Assembly: GCA_002499545.1 (NCBI GenBank)
Contig: DAME01000025.1
Span: 11,143 to 75,142 of the forward strand
Reading direction: 5' to 3'
Origin: Euryarchaeota archaeon UBA88
GTDB taxonomy: Archaea; Thermoplasmatota; Poseidoniia; Poseidoniales; Poseidoniaceae
DNA length: 64,000 nt
The position numbers and the translations under genes are program-made. The first letter of the stretch is position 1; each line of letters opens with the position of its first letter. Shown piece by piece: positions 54,202 through 63,459 of this stretch. A model generated the notes under the pieces. That model saw only the letters and a program-made list of their open reading frames with translations, was not told where the DNA came from and did not search any database.

Positions 54202-54753
54202 TCACTCGTTGTCTTCTCCAAGCCAGTCATGGCAACCGAGACCCGGCTGCTTGCTGGTCAAACCAATTTTTGAGCGTCGGGGGTCTGAAGTATCAGGTGA
54301 AAGTGAAACAATTCGTGCACGCACTGAGTCTCCAACTCCTATGGAACGATTTGATTGTCGGCCTTGAATAACTCCAGCACCGACATTTGCTTCAACCTGG
54401 TCTTCCATAATTTGAGACTTGTGAAGCAGGGCTTCCATTGGCCCGATTCGGACGAATGCTCCGAATTCATTGACTTCGGAAACCGCACCTTCAACGACTT
54501 CGTAATCATCCATGCAGAATAAAACAGCGTCGAATCTGACACGCTGATAGATAGCACCATCACCGTGAATAATTCGGCCTCGGCCAAGAGGTTCGTGGTT
54601 TGTCGTTACGAGAATGAAGCGATTATCATCGTCAAATCGGCCCTCAAAGGCAGTCATCGAGAGACGGTCGATGTGGTCGTTCAGCGATGCGCCTTTGCGC
54701 ATGTACTCTGCTGGAATGCGAATCGTGTCTTCTTTTGTGACAATTTTGTACAT
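54202..54753 (-). CDS. rpoE1: RNA polymerase subunit Rpo7 (RpoE1)
   Basis: Stalk subunit of archaeal RNA polymerase, 183 aa. The N-terminal RNP-like domain begins MYKIVTKEDTIRIPAEYM and includes RGRIIHGDGAIYQRVRFDAVLF; the S1 RNA-binding domain starts at EVVEGAVSEVNEFGAFVRIGP and ends with RSKIGLTSKQPGLG. The ATG at 54753 follows GAGGTGA with a good spacing and matches the family start; the frame is open to 54825 without support. It leads the operon with spt4, eS24 and eS31. Confidence 0.95.
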   Translation of the reverse strand: MYKIVTKEDTIRIPAEYMRKGASLNDHIDRLSMTAFEGRFDDDNRFILVTTNHEPLGRGRIIHGDGAIYQRVRFDAVLFCMDDYEVVEGAVSEVNEFGAFVRIGPMEALLHKSQIMEDQVEANVGAGVIQGRQSNRSIGVGDSVRARIVSLSPDTSDPRRSKIGLTSKQPGLGCHDWLGEDNE

Positions 54754-55026
54754 TGTGTTCACCTCATGACGTCTCAGAGGTGCAAAGAAGGGGAGTGGGA
54801 AACCCATTCCGTCCTTCACCGGCATGCGCCTCGGGAGAGAAGTCGACCGTAGTCATTCTCGCCACCGATGACCCCTATTTAATCCACTCGCATGAAAAAA
54901 GAGAACTGCGAAGACAAAATGATGGTGAATATCTTCGTTCGTAGTCCTACTTAGCGTGCATGAATCATACTTTTTTGAGCCATTACGCCATAAGCCATAA
55001 CAACCCCCCGAGTACCCTTTACTGCA
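54754..55026 (+). other. Divergent intergenic region between rpo7 and the 1911-aa surface protein gene
   Basis: Longest gene-free stretch in the window apart from RNA loci. It holds CTATTTAAT at 54875-54883, which on the minus strand reads ATTAAATAG and may be the rpo7 promoter with a leader of about 95 bases. Near 54968-54977 a T-run occurs and CCCCCC at about 55004 precedes the plus-strand gene, but no clear TATA box for that gene is seen. No small protein or RNA is evident. Confidence 0.5.
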
Positions 55027-58000
55027 ATGACAGCGCAAGCGTTGCACAGAAGGGGAAAATTTGTTCCCGCAATGGTGCCTCTGCTGCTGCTCATTTTGAC
55101 CTCGATATCACCAGCTGTTTTATTCGAAATCAACGAACCAACACTGCTGTCTGAAAACCAACAGATTTCGAATGTAGATGGTGACTCTGTTTGGGACCCA
55201 CTCACGCAGCCTTGGGGCCAATATGGACGCACACCTACGCGAAATGGAACAATGCCAATGCATGGGGCTGACGGTGGTCCCGGCATCGGATCGGTTGAAG
55301 ATGTAACGGTGTACGGGACCATAGACCACCCAGTCGTGAATTGGGTAGGACTCGATGATAGCGATGGTTCTGACGCTTACGGCTCAATCATCGGGGACTT
55401 CAGCAACAGCATTTCACGGCCTGATGCCGCTATCGAACGATGTGGAAAAGGACAATTATTCCCCGTGACTGTCCACAATGACGGGGTCGAAAGTTACCTC
55501 AGTATTTTGACCGGTGACGATGCAAAAGTGGCATGGCAAGTGAATCTCGGTCAATCCAATGAAATTCGCTCAACCCCAATACTTCACGACATCGATGGAG
55601 ACGAAAAGCCAGAAATTCTTGTTGTCTACGACACTGCAAGTTCGCTACAAGTGGATGCATGGTCTCCAGAATTAACTTGCACTGAATCAGGATGGCAAAA
55701 AAACGGCCACAGCAATGAACGACTGTGGAGTTACAGTGATACAAACTATCGAATTGGAATCACCAGTCCTCACGCACCCACTAGCCAAAGCAATCATGAT
55801 TCAATCACGCAGCCACTGTTGGCAGACCTACAGTTAGATGGTTCGCCTGAATTGGTGTTGGCAGTGGTCGATGAAAATTCCAACGACCCGACCGTCATCT
55901 CATTCACACTTACCACAAGCGTGCCCAGTGAACCTGACTGGCAAATCTCGTTGGATAGGGGCACGCACCCTTCTGACCCATCGTGGGCGGCCTTGGACTC
56001 TTCGACAACGGCCGTTGTTTTGACGACCATTGATTCGAATTCTGGAAACATGTGGATTTGGAGGATAGACGGTGCATCGGGCTCGCTTGATTGGGAGCGT
56101 GTGGCCGTCCAGGGTACAGACTCAGATTCCGACTCTCCCAGATTGCGCCTACCCGGACCCGTTATTGTTCAACTCGACCAGGACGATGCACCGGAAATGA
56201 TCATCACCGTACCCACCGACTCCAATGGACGTACGAGCGGCAACGGTGCACGGTTCATTGGAATGGAACTAACCTCGACTACTGAAGTATTCAATTTCCG
56301 AGCTCCGAATGGATATTCCGACACCCAGCCCTTACCGATTGATACCACCGGTGATGGTGAGCATGACCGGTTGTGTTGGGCGACATGGTATTCAGAGTCA
56401 ACCCTCACTTTCAATCGGAAAGGAATGGTAGGGTGCCACGATATCAGCCTTGAGACCCCGCTGAAAGATTGGTCTCGAGATCTTCAACGCGGCAACGGTA
56501 ATGACAACGATGAAATCGCAGTTTCATCACCGTTCTGGATGGATATTGACGGCAACGATGAGCCCGAGGTACTGATTGCATTCGGACAGCGATTGTGGGC
56601 ATTCGATGGAGAAACTGGGGCATCAGCAGATATCAACAATGCGTGGTCATCCCCACTCTCGATGCCTCATCGAGTTTGGGCAAGTGCTGCTGTAGCAGAC
56701 GTCGATGGAGACGGTACGCTTGACATTCTCATCGGAGATACGCTGGTATCACAACAGGTAGCGGATATGGCCCCCTTAGCTGACCAGCGCGGAATTAGTT
56801 TCAATCCGACCGAACCAGACCCAGGGCAACAAGTTACGATTACTGGGCAGTTTTCCAACATTGGTACAATGGACAACGATGAAAATGTTGACGCTGTACT
56901 ACTGCTCAACGGTAACGAAATTGCACGTGAGCGTTTTGCGGATGTGGAACCTATTGCTCCATCGGGAGAAGGCGGACCTCTCACGTTTAGTACAGTCATC
57001 ACTGCGGAACTTGGGATCCATAACATCACCATGATTCTAGATGTCAATTCGAACCTCACTGAAGCACGAGAAGACAACAACATCGCTTCAACAGAATTGG
57101 TCGTTGTGGAACCGTTCGTGGCACAGGTCGAACTACCAGTTGAGACGCCAAGAATTTCGCCAGGAACGAGTCAACAAATCTCAATCCAACTCCTTTCAAC
57201 CGGGTCTCGGACCGCAGATTGGACACTCACTTGGGACGACTCTGCTATGCCCGATGATTGGAGTTTTTCTGCCCCACAGGGTACTGACCTCAATCCAACT
57301 CTATCACCAAATGCCCCTGTGACCATTGTCTTTGATGCATCAGTACCCGGCGATGCGCTGGGTGATGAAAACACCTATGTTGACCTCATACTAACCCTGG
57401 ACCAAGATACGTCTGTTAATTCAACGGTTCGAATGCCGCTAGAAGTTCTTCGTACCCGTGGACTGTCGGTGACTGGCCCAAGTGGTCTAATGGTGAGCGA
57501 TGGATTTGGCAGAGTTGGTCACACAGCATCAGCCTGGATGGTGATAGAGAACCTTGGCAATGCTCAAGAAACTACCACCTCGATTGAATGGACTGCTCCT
57601 GCCTGGGGTGGAACACCGTCACTGCACCGGGATGACGGTTCAGAAGTGTTCTCACTCACCCTGAGCCCAAATGAGAACGTAGAATTGTTCGCTCACCTCA
57701 CCGTACCTCTTTCAACCAGCATAGGCTCCTCAACATCGACGATTCTCACCATGTGTATTGGCAGTGGAGAATCAACGCTGTGTGAGGAATTAGAAATCTC
57801 GTTCACTGCCGTATCAGTTACCGTATCGCCAATTCACACCCGAAGCTTGCCGAACGCATCGCTTACATGGACGGTTGAGGCTGACTTACCTACAAGTGGT
57901 GAATTGAAATGGAACATGGCAGCGGCAAACATGATTCACAACGGTTGGTCTTGGACCACTGCAGGTTCACTTTCACTCAACGGAACCGGCATTGAACTAA

Positions 58001-60762
58001 CTGGAGACGGAGATTCGTTTGCAACGGGAAGTATCACACTTGCTCTCCCAGTCGATGCCGTGCCTCACCGTCACGTGTTTTCATCCAACGACGACATTGT
58101 TTCCAACGCAGATCTGAATTTTTCGTTGCAAGTTCTGCAAATTTATCGTGCCAAGGCAACACTGCTTGAGCCATTACCCCCCGCCAACGATCAAGCTTTT
58201 TCTATGAACGTTTCAGAAACCGAATCTGTGCTCCTTCGGTTGGAGAATCCTGGCAACGGACAAGACGACTTCCTGCTCACCACTGATGTGAAGGAAGTGA
58301 GCCAGGGAATCCCTGCACCAAATGTAACGTTTGAAATCCTTTACAGCGACCAACGCAGCCTCGGGCCGTTAGCCTCAACAATCGCAACGGTCGAAGTGAC
58401 GCTTGCTGAAGACGTGCCCGCTCAAGAACCGTTTATTCTCTCTTTCATATGGACCTCGCTGGGCGATGCATCCGTCTTCGATGTCGTGGATGTGTTGGTT
58501 GAAGCAGAGCCCGACCACCGTTGGGGTCTCAACATCAGTTCCGAACTCGATACGCTCGTGGTACCGGATGAAAGGGTAACCATCAATATGACAGCAACCA
58601 ACATTGGCAATGCCGATGACACGCTCACGATTGTCCCCGTTTTTACTGTCGAACACTACGGTGACGATTCGTCGGAGTGGACTGCGGCATCACTCAGCAG
58701 CGAGCAAGAACTGAATGTCAACCAGAGTGAATCACTGTCATTGAATTTCACAGTCCCCCGCCTAGCTTGGCATCAATCAAGTGCTGAGTTGGAACTTCGA
58801 ATGTATTCTGAAGAAATTTATGTCAGCAGTACGAACATTACATTCACCGTAGACCACGTTTCTGGGTGGAGATTCAATTTGGCCAATACATCCCTCACCA
58901 TCGACCCAAGCGGTCAAAATCTAACCCTCACAGTGCAGCAACTCGGTAACGCACCCTCTGCTCCGTACTACGCTAAAGCAGGTGCAGGGTGGAACCTTAC
59001 ACTCTCGGATGGAGGAGAAACAGTACAGCCCCAGCAAACCACGACGATGAATGTCTTTGTCATGCCGCCAGAAGATGCAATCGCTGGAGAAATAGGGCTG
59101 CTTCAACTCCGTATCAGCGACACAGACGGGGCTGGTTCTGTGGTTCAACAAATACCCGTGCGAATTGGAGAAGCACCCAACATTAGCATCGCACACAAAG
59201 GTGTGTGGAAAATCAATTCTGCGGGAGGGTTACCCACAGCATGGATTGAAAACAACGGAAACGATGTCGCTGTTCTCGAACTGGAACTCACCGGTCTACC
59301 GGAAGGCTGGACCGTTGAAGGACATGACCAACTGGTGATCGCTCCGAATCAAATCAAAGGCATTCCACTCAATCCTGTGCCGACCAGCGAATGGTCCGGT
59401 CAACGGTTCCTGGCCACACTCGAAGTCGTTCACCCAACTCTTGGAATGATGAGTTATGACATTGAAATCGAACGAGGCATCTATGCTTTCCTGACCACAC
59501 CGGTTCACCAAGCCACAGTTGGGAGTGAGGTTATCACGATTATGAATTCTGAAGTAAATGATGGTGACTTGACGAGTTCTGAAACGATAACGATGAGCGA
59601 TAACATGCTGACACTCCAGGTTAGCAATGGAGCGAATGAAGTTATCCTCACATCGTCTGAAGAACCTCAAGACTCACTTTCAATCTACGTGTACGGGTAC
59701 GAATTACCTGAGGTTTCAGTTAACTGTGATCTGCAAACATCGAGTTTCAGCGACCTAGGGCGAATCAAAGTAACTGGTCAGGTCGGTCAGTGCGACCTCG
59801 TTTCGACAACGCAACCCGTTCGAGCAACCATGATTTTGCTCACCGATACTGGTGAGAAAGTCGAAGTTCTTCAGGATTCAATTCTACTCGCAGCAAACAG
59901 CAATGCATCATATCCAGCCAACATCAGTGAATGGATGCCAAGTGCTGGTGCCATCGAAATAACCCTGTTTGTCATTGACTCTTACGGACGAATACTCGGC
60001 GAAGATACAATCAATACCGTGGCTCGTAGCAATGGCTGGAACATCGGAATATTCTCATTCACGTCCAGTGATGGAGACTTGAAGATTAGTTTTGAGCGCA
60101 CTGAATATCAACGCTTAGATGCGAGTGTGTGTCGCCTCACAATCGAAAGTTTAGACAGTTCGTGGTCCACCGAACGCATCGTCGACTTGGTCAATTCTGA
60201 TTTCGCACCAGTTGTGCAAATACAGAACGTGGAAGGCATCGCAGACAACGAGCGACTCGAGGCAACTATTCAGTGCGACAGTCCGTATGACCTTGACGAC
60301 AATGATGAAGACAATTCCGCTATAGTTTATTTCTCTGCACCAGATGAATCAATCGTCGAACAAAGCGATGTAGTCCTCATAATCCTCATTGCCAGTTCCA
60401 TGCTGGCCCTCGGATACGTGAGTGGAATTTTGAAGCCGCCACAGCAACAAGAGAACACCAAAAGAAAGAAATCTCCCGCTTTGAAGAAAGCTCCACCCGT
60501 TGAAGAGCAAAGTGCTGAACACGAAGAAGACGATGAATTCGACGACCTGTCATTCGAGTTTGAAGAAGAAGTTCAGCCGACACCAATCGAATCGATTGAA
60601 CAAGTGATTCACATCGAAGAAGAGGTTCTCGACATCGAAGATGAACCCGAAGATGTCACTGCCTCAGGACGCTTAGCATCACTGCGCAGTGAAATGAATG
60701 ACGGCGATAACAGTGCGGAAAGTATGGACGAACGCATGAAGCGATTGTTTGGCGAGAAATGA
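55027..60762 (+). CDS. Giant membrane-anchored surface protein with FG-GAP-like and CARDB domains
   Basis: Predicted adhesin-like protein of 1911 aa, type I topology. A signal peptide (MVPLLLLILTSISPAVLF) is followed by an FG-GAP/VCBS-like propeller region with calcium loops (DIDGDEKPEILVVYD, DIDGNDEPEVLIAFG, DVDGDGTLDILIGD). Residues about 590-695 form a CARDB domain (DPGQQVTITGQFSNIGTMDN...NLTEAREDNNIASTELVV). The rest up to 1760 is a chain of Ig-like or NEW3-like beta domains with many LGNA/IGNADDT-type strands. One membrane helix (VVLIILIASSMLALGYVSGI, about 1780-1800) leads to a cytoplasmic tail, basic at first and then very acidic, ending MDERMKRLFGEK. No enzyme motif is seen. Confidence 0.85.
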   Translation: MTAQALHRRGKFVPAMVPLLLLILTSISPAVLFEINEPTLLSENQQISNVDGDSVWDPLTQPWGQYGRTPTRNGTMPMHGADGGPGIGSVEDVTVYGTIDHPVVNWVGLDDSDGSDAYGSIIGDFSNSISRPDAAIERCGKGQLFPVTVHNDGVESYLSILTGDDAKVAWQVNLGQSNEIRSTPILHDIDGDEKPEILVVYDTASSLQVDAWSPELTCTESGWQKNGHSNERLWSYSDTNYRIGITSPHAPTSQSNHDSITQPLLADLQLDGSPELVLAVVDENSNDPTVISFTLTTSVPSEPDWQISLDRGTHPSDPSWAALDSSTTAVVLTTIDSNSGNMWIWRIDGASGSLDWERVAVQGTDSDSDSPRLRLPGPVIVQLDQDDAPEMIITVPTDSNGRTSGNGARFIGMELTSTTEVFNFRAPNGYSDTQPLPIDTTGDGEHDRLCWATWYSESTLTFNRKGMVGCHDISLETPLKDWSRDLQRGNGNDNDEIAVSSPFWMDIDGNDEPEVLIAFGQRLWAFDGETGASADINNAWSSPLSMPHRVWASAAVADVDGDGTLDILIGDTLVSQQVADMAPLADQRGISFNPTEPDPGQQVTITGQFSNIGTMDNDENVDAVLLLNGNEIARERFADVEPIAPSGEGGPLTFSTVITAELGIHNITMILDVNSNLTEAREDNNIASTELVVVEPFVAQVELPVETPRISPGTSQQISIQLLSTGSRTADWTLTWDDSAMPDDWSFSAPQGTDLNPTLSPNAPVTIVFDASVPGDALGDENTYVDLILTLDQDTSVNSTVRMPLEVLRTRGLSVTGPSGLMVSDGFGRVGHTASAWMVIENLGNAQETTTSIEWTAPAWGGTPSLHRDDGSEVFSLTLSPNENVELFAHLTVPLSTSIGSSTSTILTMCIGSGESTLCEELEISFTAVSVTVSPIHTRSLPNASLTWTVEADLPTSGELKWNMAAANMIHNGWSWTTAGSLSLNGTGIELTGDGDSFATGSITLALPVDAVPHRHVFSSNDDIVSNADLNFSLQVLQIYRAKATLLEPLPPANDQAFSMNVSETESVLLRLENPGNGQDDFLLTTDVKEVSQGIPAPNVTFEILYSDQRSLGPLASTIATVEVTLAEDVPAQEPFILSFIWTSLGDASVFDVVDVLVEAEPDHRWGLNISSELDTLVVPDERVTINMTATNIGNADDTLTIVPVFTVEHYGDDSSEWTAASLSSEQELNVNQSESLSLNFTVPRLAWHQSSAELELRMYSEEIYVSSTNITFTVDHVSGWRFNLANTSLTIDPSGQNLTLTVQQLGNAPSAPYYAKAGAGWNLTLSDGGETVQPQQTTTMNVFVMPPEDAIAGEIGLLQLRISDTDGAGSVVQQIPVRIGEAPNISIAHKGVWKINSAGGLPTAWIENNGNDVAVLELELTGLPEGWTVEGHDQLVIAPNQIKGIPLNPVPTSEWSGQRFLATLEVVHPTLGMMSYDIEIERGIYAFLTTPVHQATVGSEVITIMNSEVNDGDLTSSETITMSDNMLTLQVSNGANEVILTSSEEPQDSLSIYVYGYELPEVSVNCDLQTSSFSDLGRIKVTGQVGQCDLVSTTQPVRATMILLTDTGEKVEVLQDSILLAANSNASYPANISEWMPSAGAIEITLFVIDSYGRILGEDTINTVARSNGWNIGIFSFTSSDGDLKISFERTEYQRLDASVCRLTIESLDSSWSTERIVDLVNSDFAPVVQIQNVEGIADNERLEATIQCDSPYDLDDNDEDNSAIVYFSAPDESIVEQSDVVLIILIASSMLALGYVSGILKPPQQQENTKRKKSPALKKAPPVEEQSAEHEEDDEFDDLSFEFEEEVQPTPIESIEQVIHIEEEVLDIEDEPEDVTASGRLASLRSEMNDGDNSAESMDERMKRLFGEK

Positions 60763-60778
60763 TTCTACGCAAGACCTT

Positions 60779-61495
60779 ATGACCATCCCAAGGTGGCCAC
60801 ACACCATGGACCTTGCACAAGTTGATGGGGGGACAACTCCGTTCCTCACGTTTGATGCATGTGATGGCGAACAAGCTCAACGAGTCCTGTCTGCTCTTGA
60901 TGCATTCAAGCGCGGAAGTGAGAAAAAATGGACATCGCTTGTCAACAGTAATGCAGCATTGGGTCGACGTCTAACAGACCAGGGCATTGAACAACCATCA
61001 CAAAGATCTGAAATCCCGTGGGACGATCCAACATTGCTGTTCATTTCATGCGTGAAACTCACGCCTGAAGGTCGACCAATTCCAATCGGCGAGCCACAAA
61101 TTCGAGAACGAATCGGACGATTCCCATGGGGAGACGGTTCGGCGTTGAATTACATGCTCGAATTTATTCGTCCAAATCACAAAAAGAAATCATCCAGTTC
61201 AGTTGGAGGCGTTGTGGAAATCACGGAGTTACTGAACGAATTAATGCACGGATGTGGCATCGAGCGACAGGGTAATGATCGATACAGCAAAGGCAAAGCA
61301 GGCATGGATATCAGAGGATTCATCGACGCACAACAGGTGCGAGCGCTTCGAATGGCATTGTCTGGACGCGCATGGAGCGTCAGTGCAGAAGAACCAATCG
61401 ATGGCGGAATGCGAGACGTAAGTCGTAACCTCATAGCGATTCTACGTGCTGCAGAACGACGAGATGTCGGTCTGTTTTTACGTTCTCATGCGTGA
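60779..61495 (+). CDS. Protein of unknown function
   Basis: Not recognised. The soluble product of about 238 aa contains GDGSALNYMLEFIRPNHKK, a Lys/Ser-rich loop, and a C-terminal helical part (RGFIDAQQVRALRMALSGRAW, RDVSRNLIAILRAAERRDVG). Starts are possible at 60749 (TTG, overlapping the surface gene), 60779 (ATG) and 60806 (ATG). It directly follows the 1911-aa gene and may be translated from the same message. Its stop abuts that of purC. Confidence 0.68.
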   Translation: MTIPRWPHTMDLAQVDGGTTPFLTFDACDGEQAQRVLSALDAFKRGSEKKWTSLVNSNAALGRRLTDQGIEQPSQRSEIPWDDPTLLFISCVKLTPEGRPIPIGEPQIRERIGRFPWGDGSALNYMLEFIRPNHKKKSSSSVGGVVEITELLNELMHGCGIERQGNDRYSKGKAGMDIRGFIDAQQVRALRMALSGRAWSVSAEEPIDGGMRDVSRNLIAILRAAERRDVGLFLRSHA

Positions 61496-62401
61496 TTAGA
61501 ACGGAAGCGATGTCAATCGCTCATACATTGATGCGTACAGTGCGGCTGTCTGGTCAATGACGTGCTGAGGGAGTGCAGGAATCGGAGGGTCTTGGGAACC
61601 TGCATCACGGGCCTGCTTCAGTTCTGCTTGATGTCCGGTCTCAATGTAGTGATTACGAACGGACTCTTTTGAAAGTTCAATGCATTCACCGTCAGCGTAC
61701 GCAGCAGCGTCCCACCAGCGATCCTCATCAAGGGTGCCAAAGGTATCGACCAGAACCACTTTGCGATTTGGTCCGAGAGCGAACTCCTTCTTTCCATCAA
61801 CGTGAATAAGACCGTTCTTAGCCGCTTCTCTTTCAATCAACGCATCGATCTTGAGAACGGCATCAAAGATTTCTTGCAGCTCTTGTTCAGTAATATTTGA
61901 TATTTCTAAGGCCTCTTCATTGGTAATATTTCGGTCAAAGGCTTCGAACTTCGTGGTGACTTCAAGGAATGGTTTTTCCAACTTAGCACCGTATTCGCAG
62001 TCCGCAGCAACGCCAAGTTGCTCTGCGGTCAGTTCACCCCGCTGAAATCTACGCCATGCAGAACCTGAAAGGTAGTGCCGACAGATAATTTCCAACGGGA
62101 CAAACACCCATTCCATATCTCGAGGAATCATACCGGGTTCCTTGATGACCTCGACTTTACGAACCAAGCAACGATCGGTGGAGTTCACTTCGACCAAATG
62201 TGTACCGCAGATACCTTCTTCCTCAATCAGTTTGAACCAGTGGGCTGTCGTTCGATTGAGCGATTCACCCTTACGTGGAATCAATGAAGGAATGATTTGA
62301 TCGAATACCGAAATTTGATTCGTAAAACGAAATTCCAGAATATCGGGATCGTCGGTCGACCATACTTGCTTCACTTTACCTTGATAGAGCATCTCTGCCA
62401 T
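61496..62401 (-). CDS. purC: SAICAR synthetase
   Basis: Phosphoribosylaminoimidazole-succinocarboxamide synthase, 301 aa, of purine synthesis. It opens MLYQGKVKQVWSTDDPDILEFRFTNQISVFD, then KGESLNRTTAHWFKLIE, VPLEIICRHYLSGSAWRRF (substrate-binding), and VLVDTFGTLDEDRWWDAAAY. The GKVKQVW loop is the ATP-binding Gly segment. No other pur gene is next to it. About 51 bases separate it from aIF6 upstream on the same strand. Confidence 0.95.
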   Translation of the reverse strand: MAEMLYQGKVKQVWSTDDPDILEFRFTNQISVFDQIIPSLIPRKGESLNRTTAHWFKLIEEEGICGTHLVEVNSTDRCLVRKVEVIKEPGMIPRDMEWVFVPLEIICRHYLSGSAWRRFQRGELTAEQLGVAADCEYGAKLEKPFLEVTTKFEAFDRNITNEEALEISNITEQELQEIFDAVLKIDALIEREAAKNGLIHVDGKKEFALGPNRKVVLVDTFGTLDEDRWWDAAAYADGECIELSKESVRNHYIETGHQAELKQARDAGSQDPPIPALPQHVIDQTAALYASMYERLTSLPF

Positions 62402-62452
62402 AGTGTAAATCCAGAGTCAGAGGTCTTTGAACATTTCATAGCAATCCGCAGG

Positions 62453-63115
62453 TCAAATCAACCCGAGAGCGTCTTCCATGCGGTTGAGTTCAGGACCCGT
62501 TGTCTCAGAACCAGCCACAGCACCGAGATTCGTAGCACATACCCCTGCGCCCACGTACGGTGAACCAAAGGCAACGGTACCGACCATGGGGGGGACACCC
62601 AGTATATCTTGAACAAGCGACACCTCTTCAGGTGTGATGTCTGGATGTAGCAGTACGCCTTGGTCGTTGCAGACACCCAAACTACCGACAACATCGTTGC
62701 CTGCAATAGTGGTCGCAACCACTTGTACGCCCATAACGTCGGCAATAATTTCAAGACCTGCCTCAGGAATACTCGGTGATGCAACAGCTCCTTGTTCATT
62801 GACCAGAAGAAGATTACCCGCCGTGTTAACACCGCCTTCCATAACCACAACATCAGCGAATGCGGTAAGCGTATCGATGTCGGACTCCGTGGCAATATCG
62901 GCAACGGCCATCCCACGAGAATTTCCAGCAATGAGTGCTCCAATGAGGTTGGAACCCCCTATGGAGATTGGCTGCATTTCCATTTGCAAGCACGTTTCAA
63001 GAATGTCAAGCACTTGTTGAGGCAGTTCGAGAGGATGGAACAAGACATTTCCGACAGCAGCCAGATGAATACCTACCTGATCGCTACCAAAAATATCTGC
63101 GGTGTCGATTGGCAT
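62453..63115 (-). CDS. eif6: Translation initiation factor 6 (aIF6)
   Basis: Ribosome anti-association factor that binds the large subunit, 220 aa. The pseudo-fivefold pentein fold is seen in repeats such as SNLIGALIAGNSRGMAVAD, VVATTIAGNDVVGSLGVCND and VGTVAFGSPYVGAGVCATN. The ATG at 63115 is the only good start. It lies about 134 bases downstream of the 5S rRNA on the same strand, with a terminator-like hairpin between, rather than with ribosomal protein genes L31e/L39e as in many archaea. Confidence 0.95.
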   Translation of the reverse strand: MPIDTADIFGSDQVGIHLAAVGNVLFHPLELPQQVLDILETCLQMEMQPISIGGSNLIGALIAGNSRGMAVADIATESDIDTLTAFADVVVMEGGVNTAGNLLLVNEQGAVASPSIPEAGLEIIADVMGVQVVATTIAGNDVVGSLGVCNDQGVLLHPDITPEEVSLVQDILGVPPMVGTVAFGSPYVGAGVCATNLGAVAGSETTGPELNRMEDALGLI

Positions 63116-63170
63116 GGTGATGTCCTCATTTGTGGGGCTGTCGGGTATGAGTTAAGAGTCTATTGAACGC

Positions 63171-63204
63171 AAAAAAGGCCGGAACTCCAAATGGAGTCCG
63201 GCCT
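63171..63204 (-). terminator. Intrinsic-type terminator after 5S rRNA
   Basis: On the minus strand AGGCCGGACTCC-ATTT-GGAGTTCCGGCC forms a long GC-rich stem with one bulge, followed directly by TTTTTT. It ends the 23S-5S transcript before aIF6. Confidence 0.75.
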
Positions 63205-63248
63205 AGCGCTCACAAATGTGAGAATTGAGGAATCCGAGGGAAAGAAGA

Positions 63249-63370
63249 GGGGCACAGTGACTTCCTTTTCCGTGGACTTTCGTACCACAGTAATGGGAGA
63301 GACGCAGATAGGCTTGACTTCTGGGTTCGGAATGGGACCAGGTAAACACTACCGCTGTGACCGTGCACCC
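63249..63370 (-). rRNA. rrf: 5S ribosomal RNA
   Basis: 122 nt. The minus strand shows the 5S core CCCATTCCGAACCCAGAAGT followed by CAAGCC, and the loop E / helix IV region TACTGTGGTACGAAAGTCCAC. The ends GGGTGCACGGT and ACTGTGCCCC pair as helix I with one bulged T. It lies about 90-100 bases after the 23S end. Confidence 0.92.
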
Positions 63371-63459
63371 ATCTTCCTTCGAATCGGATATGAGTGCGAC
63401 GATAAACGTCGCAATGAAATATGAATTGGCATGAATTATTAGACGAAGAGCACTCGAGG

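Noticed and set aside
53805..54371. 188-aa plus-strand reading frame
   Set aside because: It runs antisense through eS24, spt4 and rpo7, which are certain genes.
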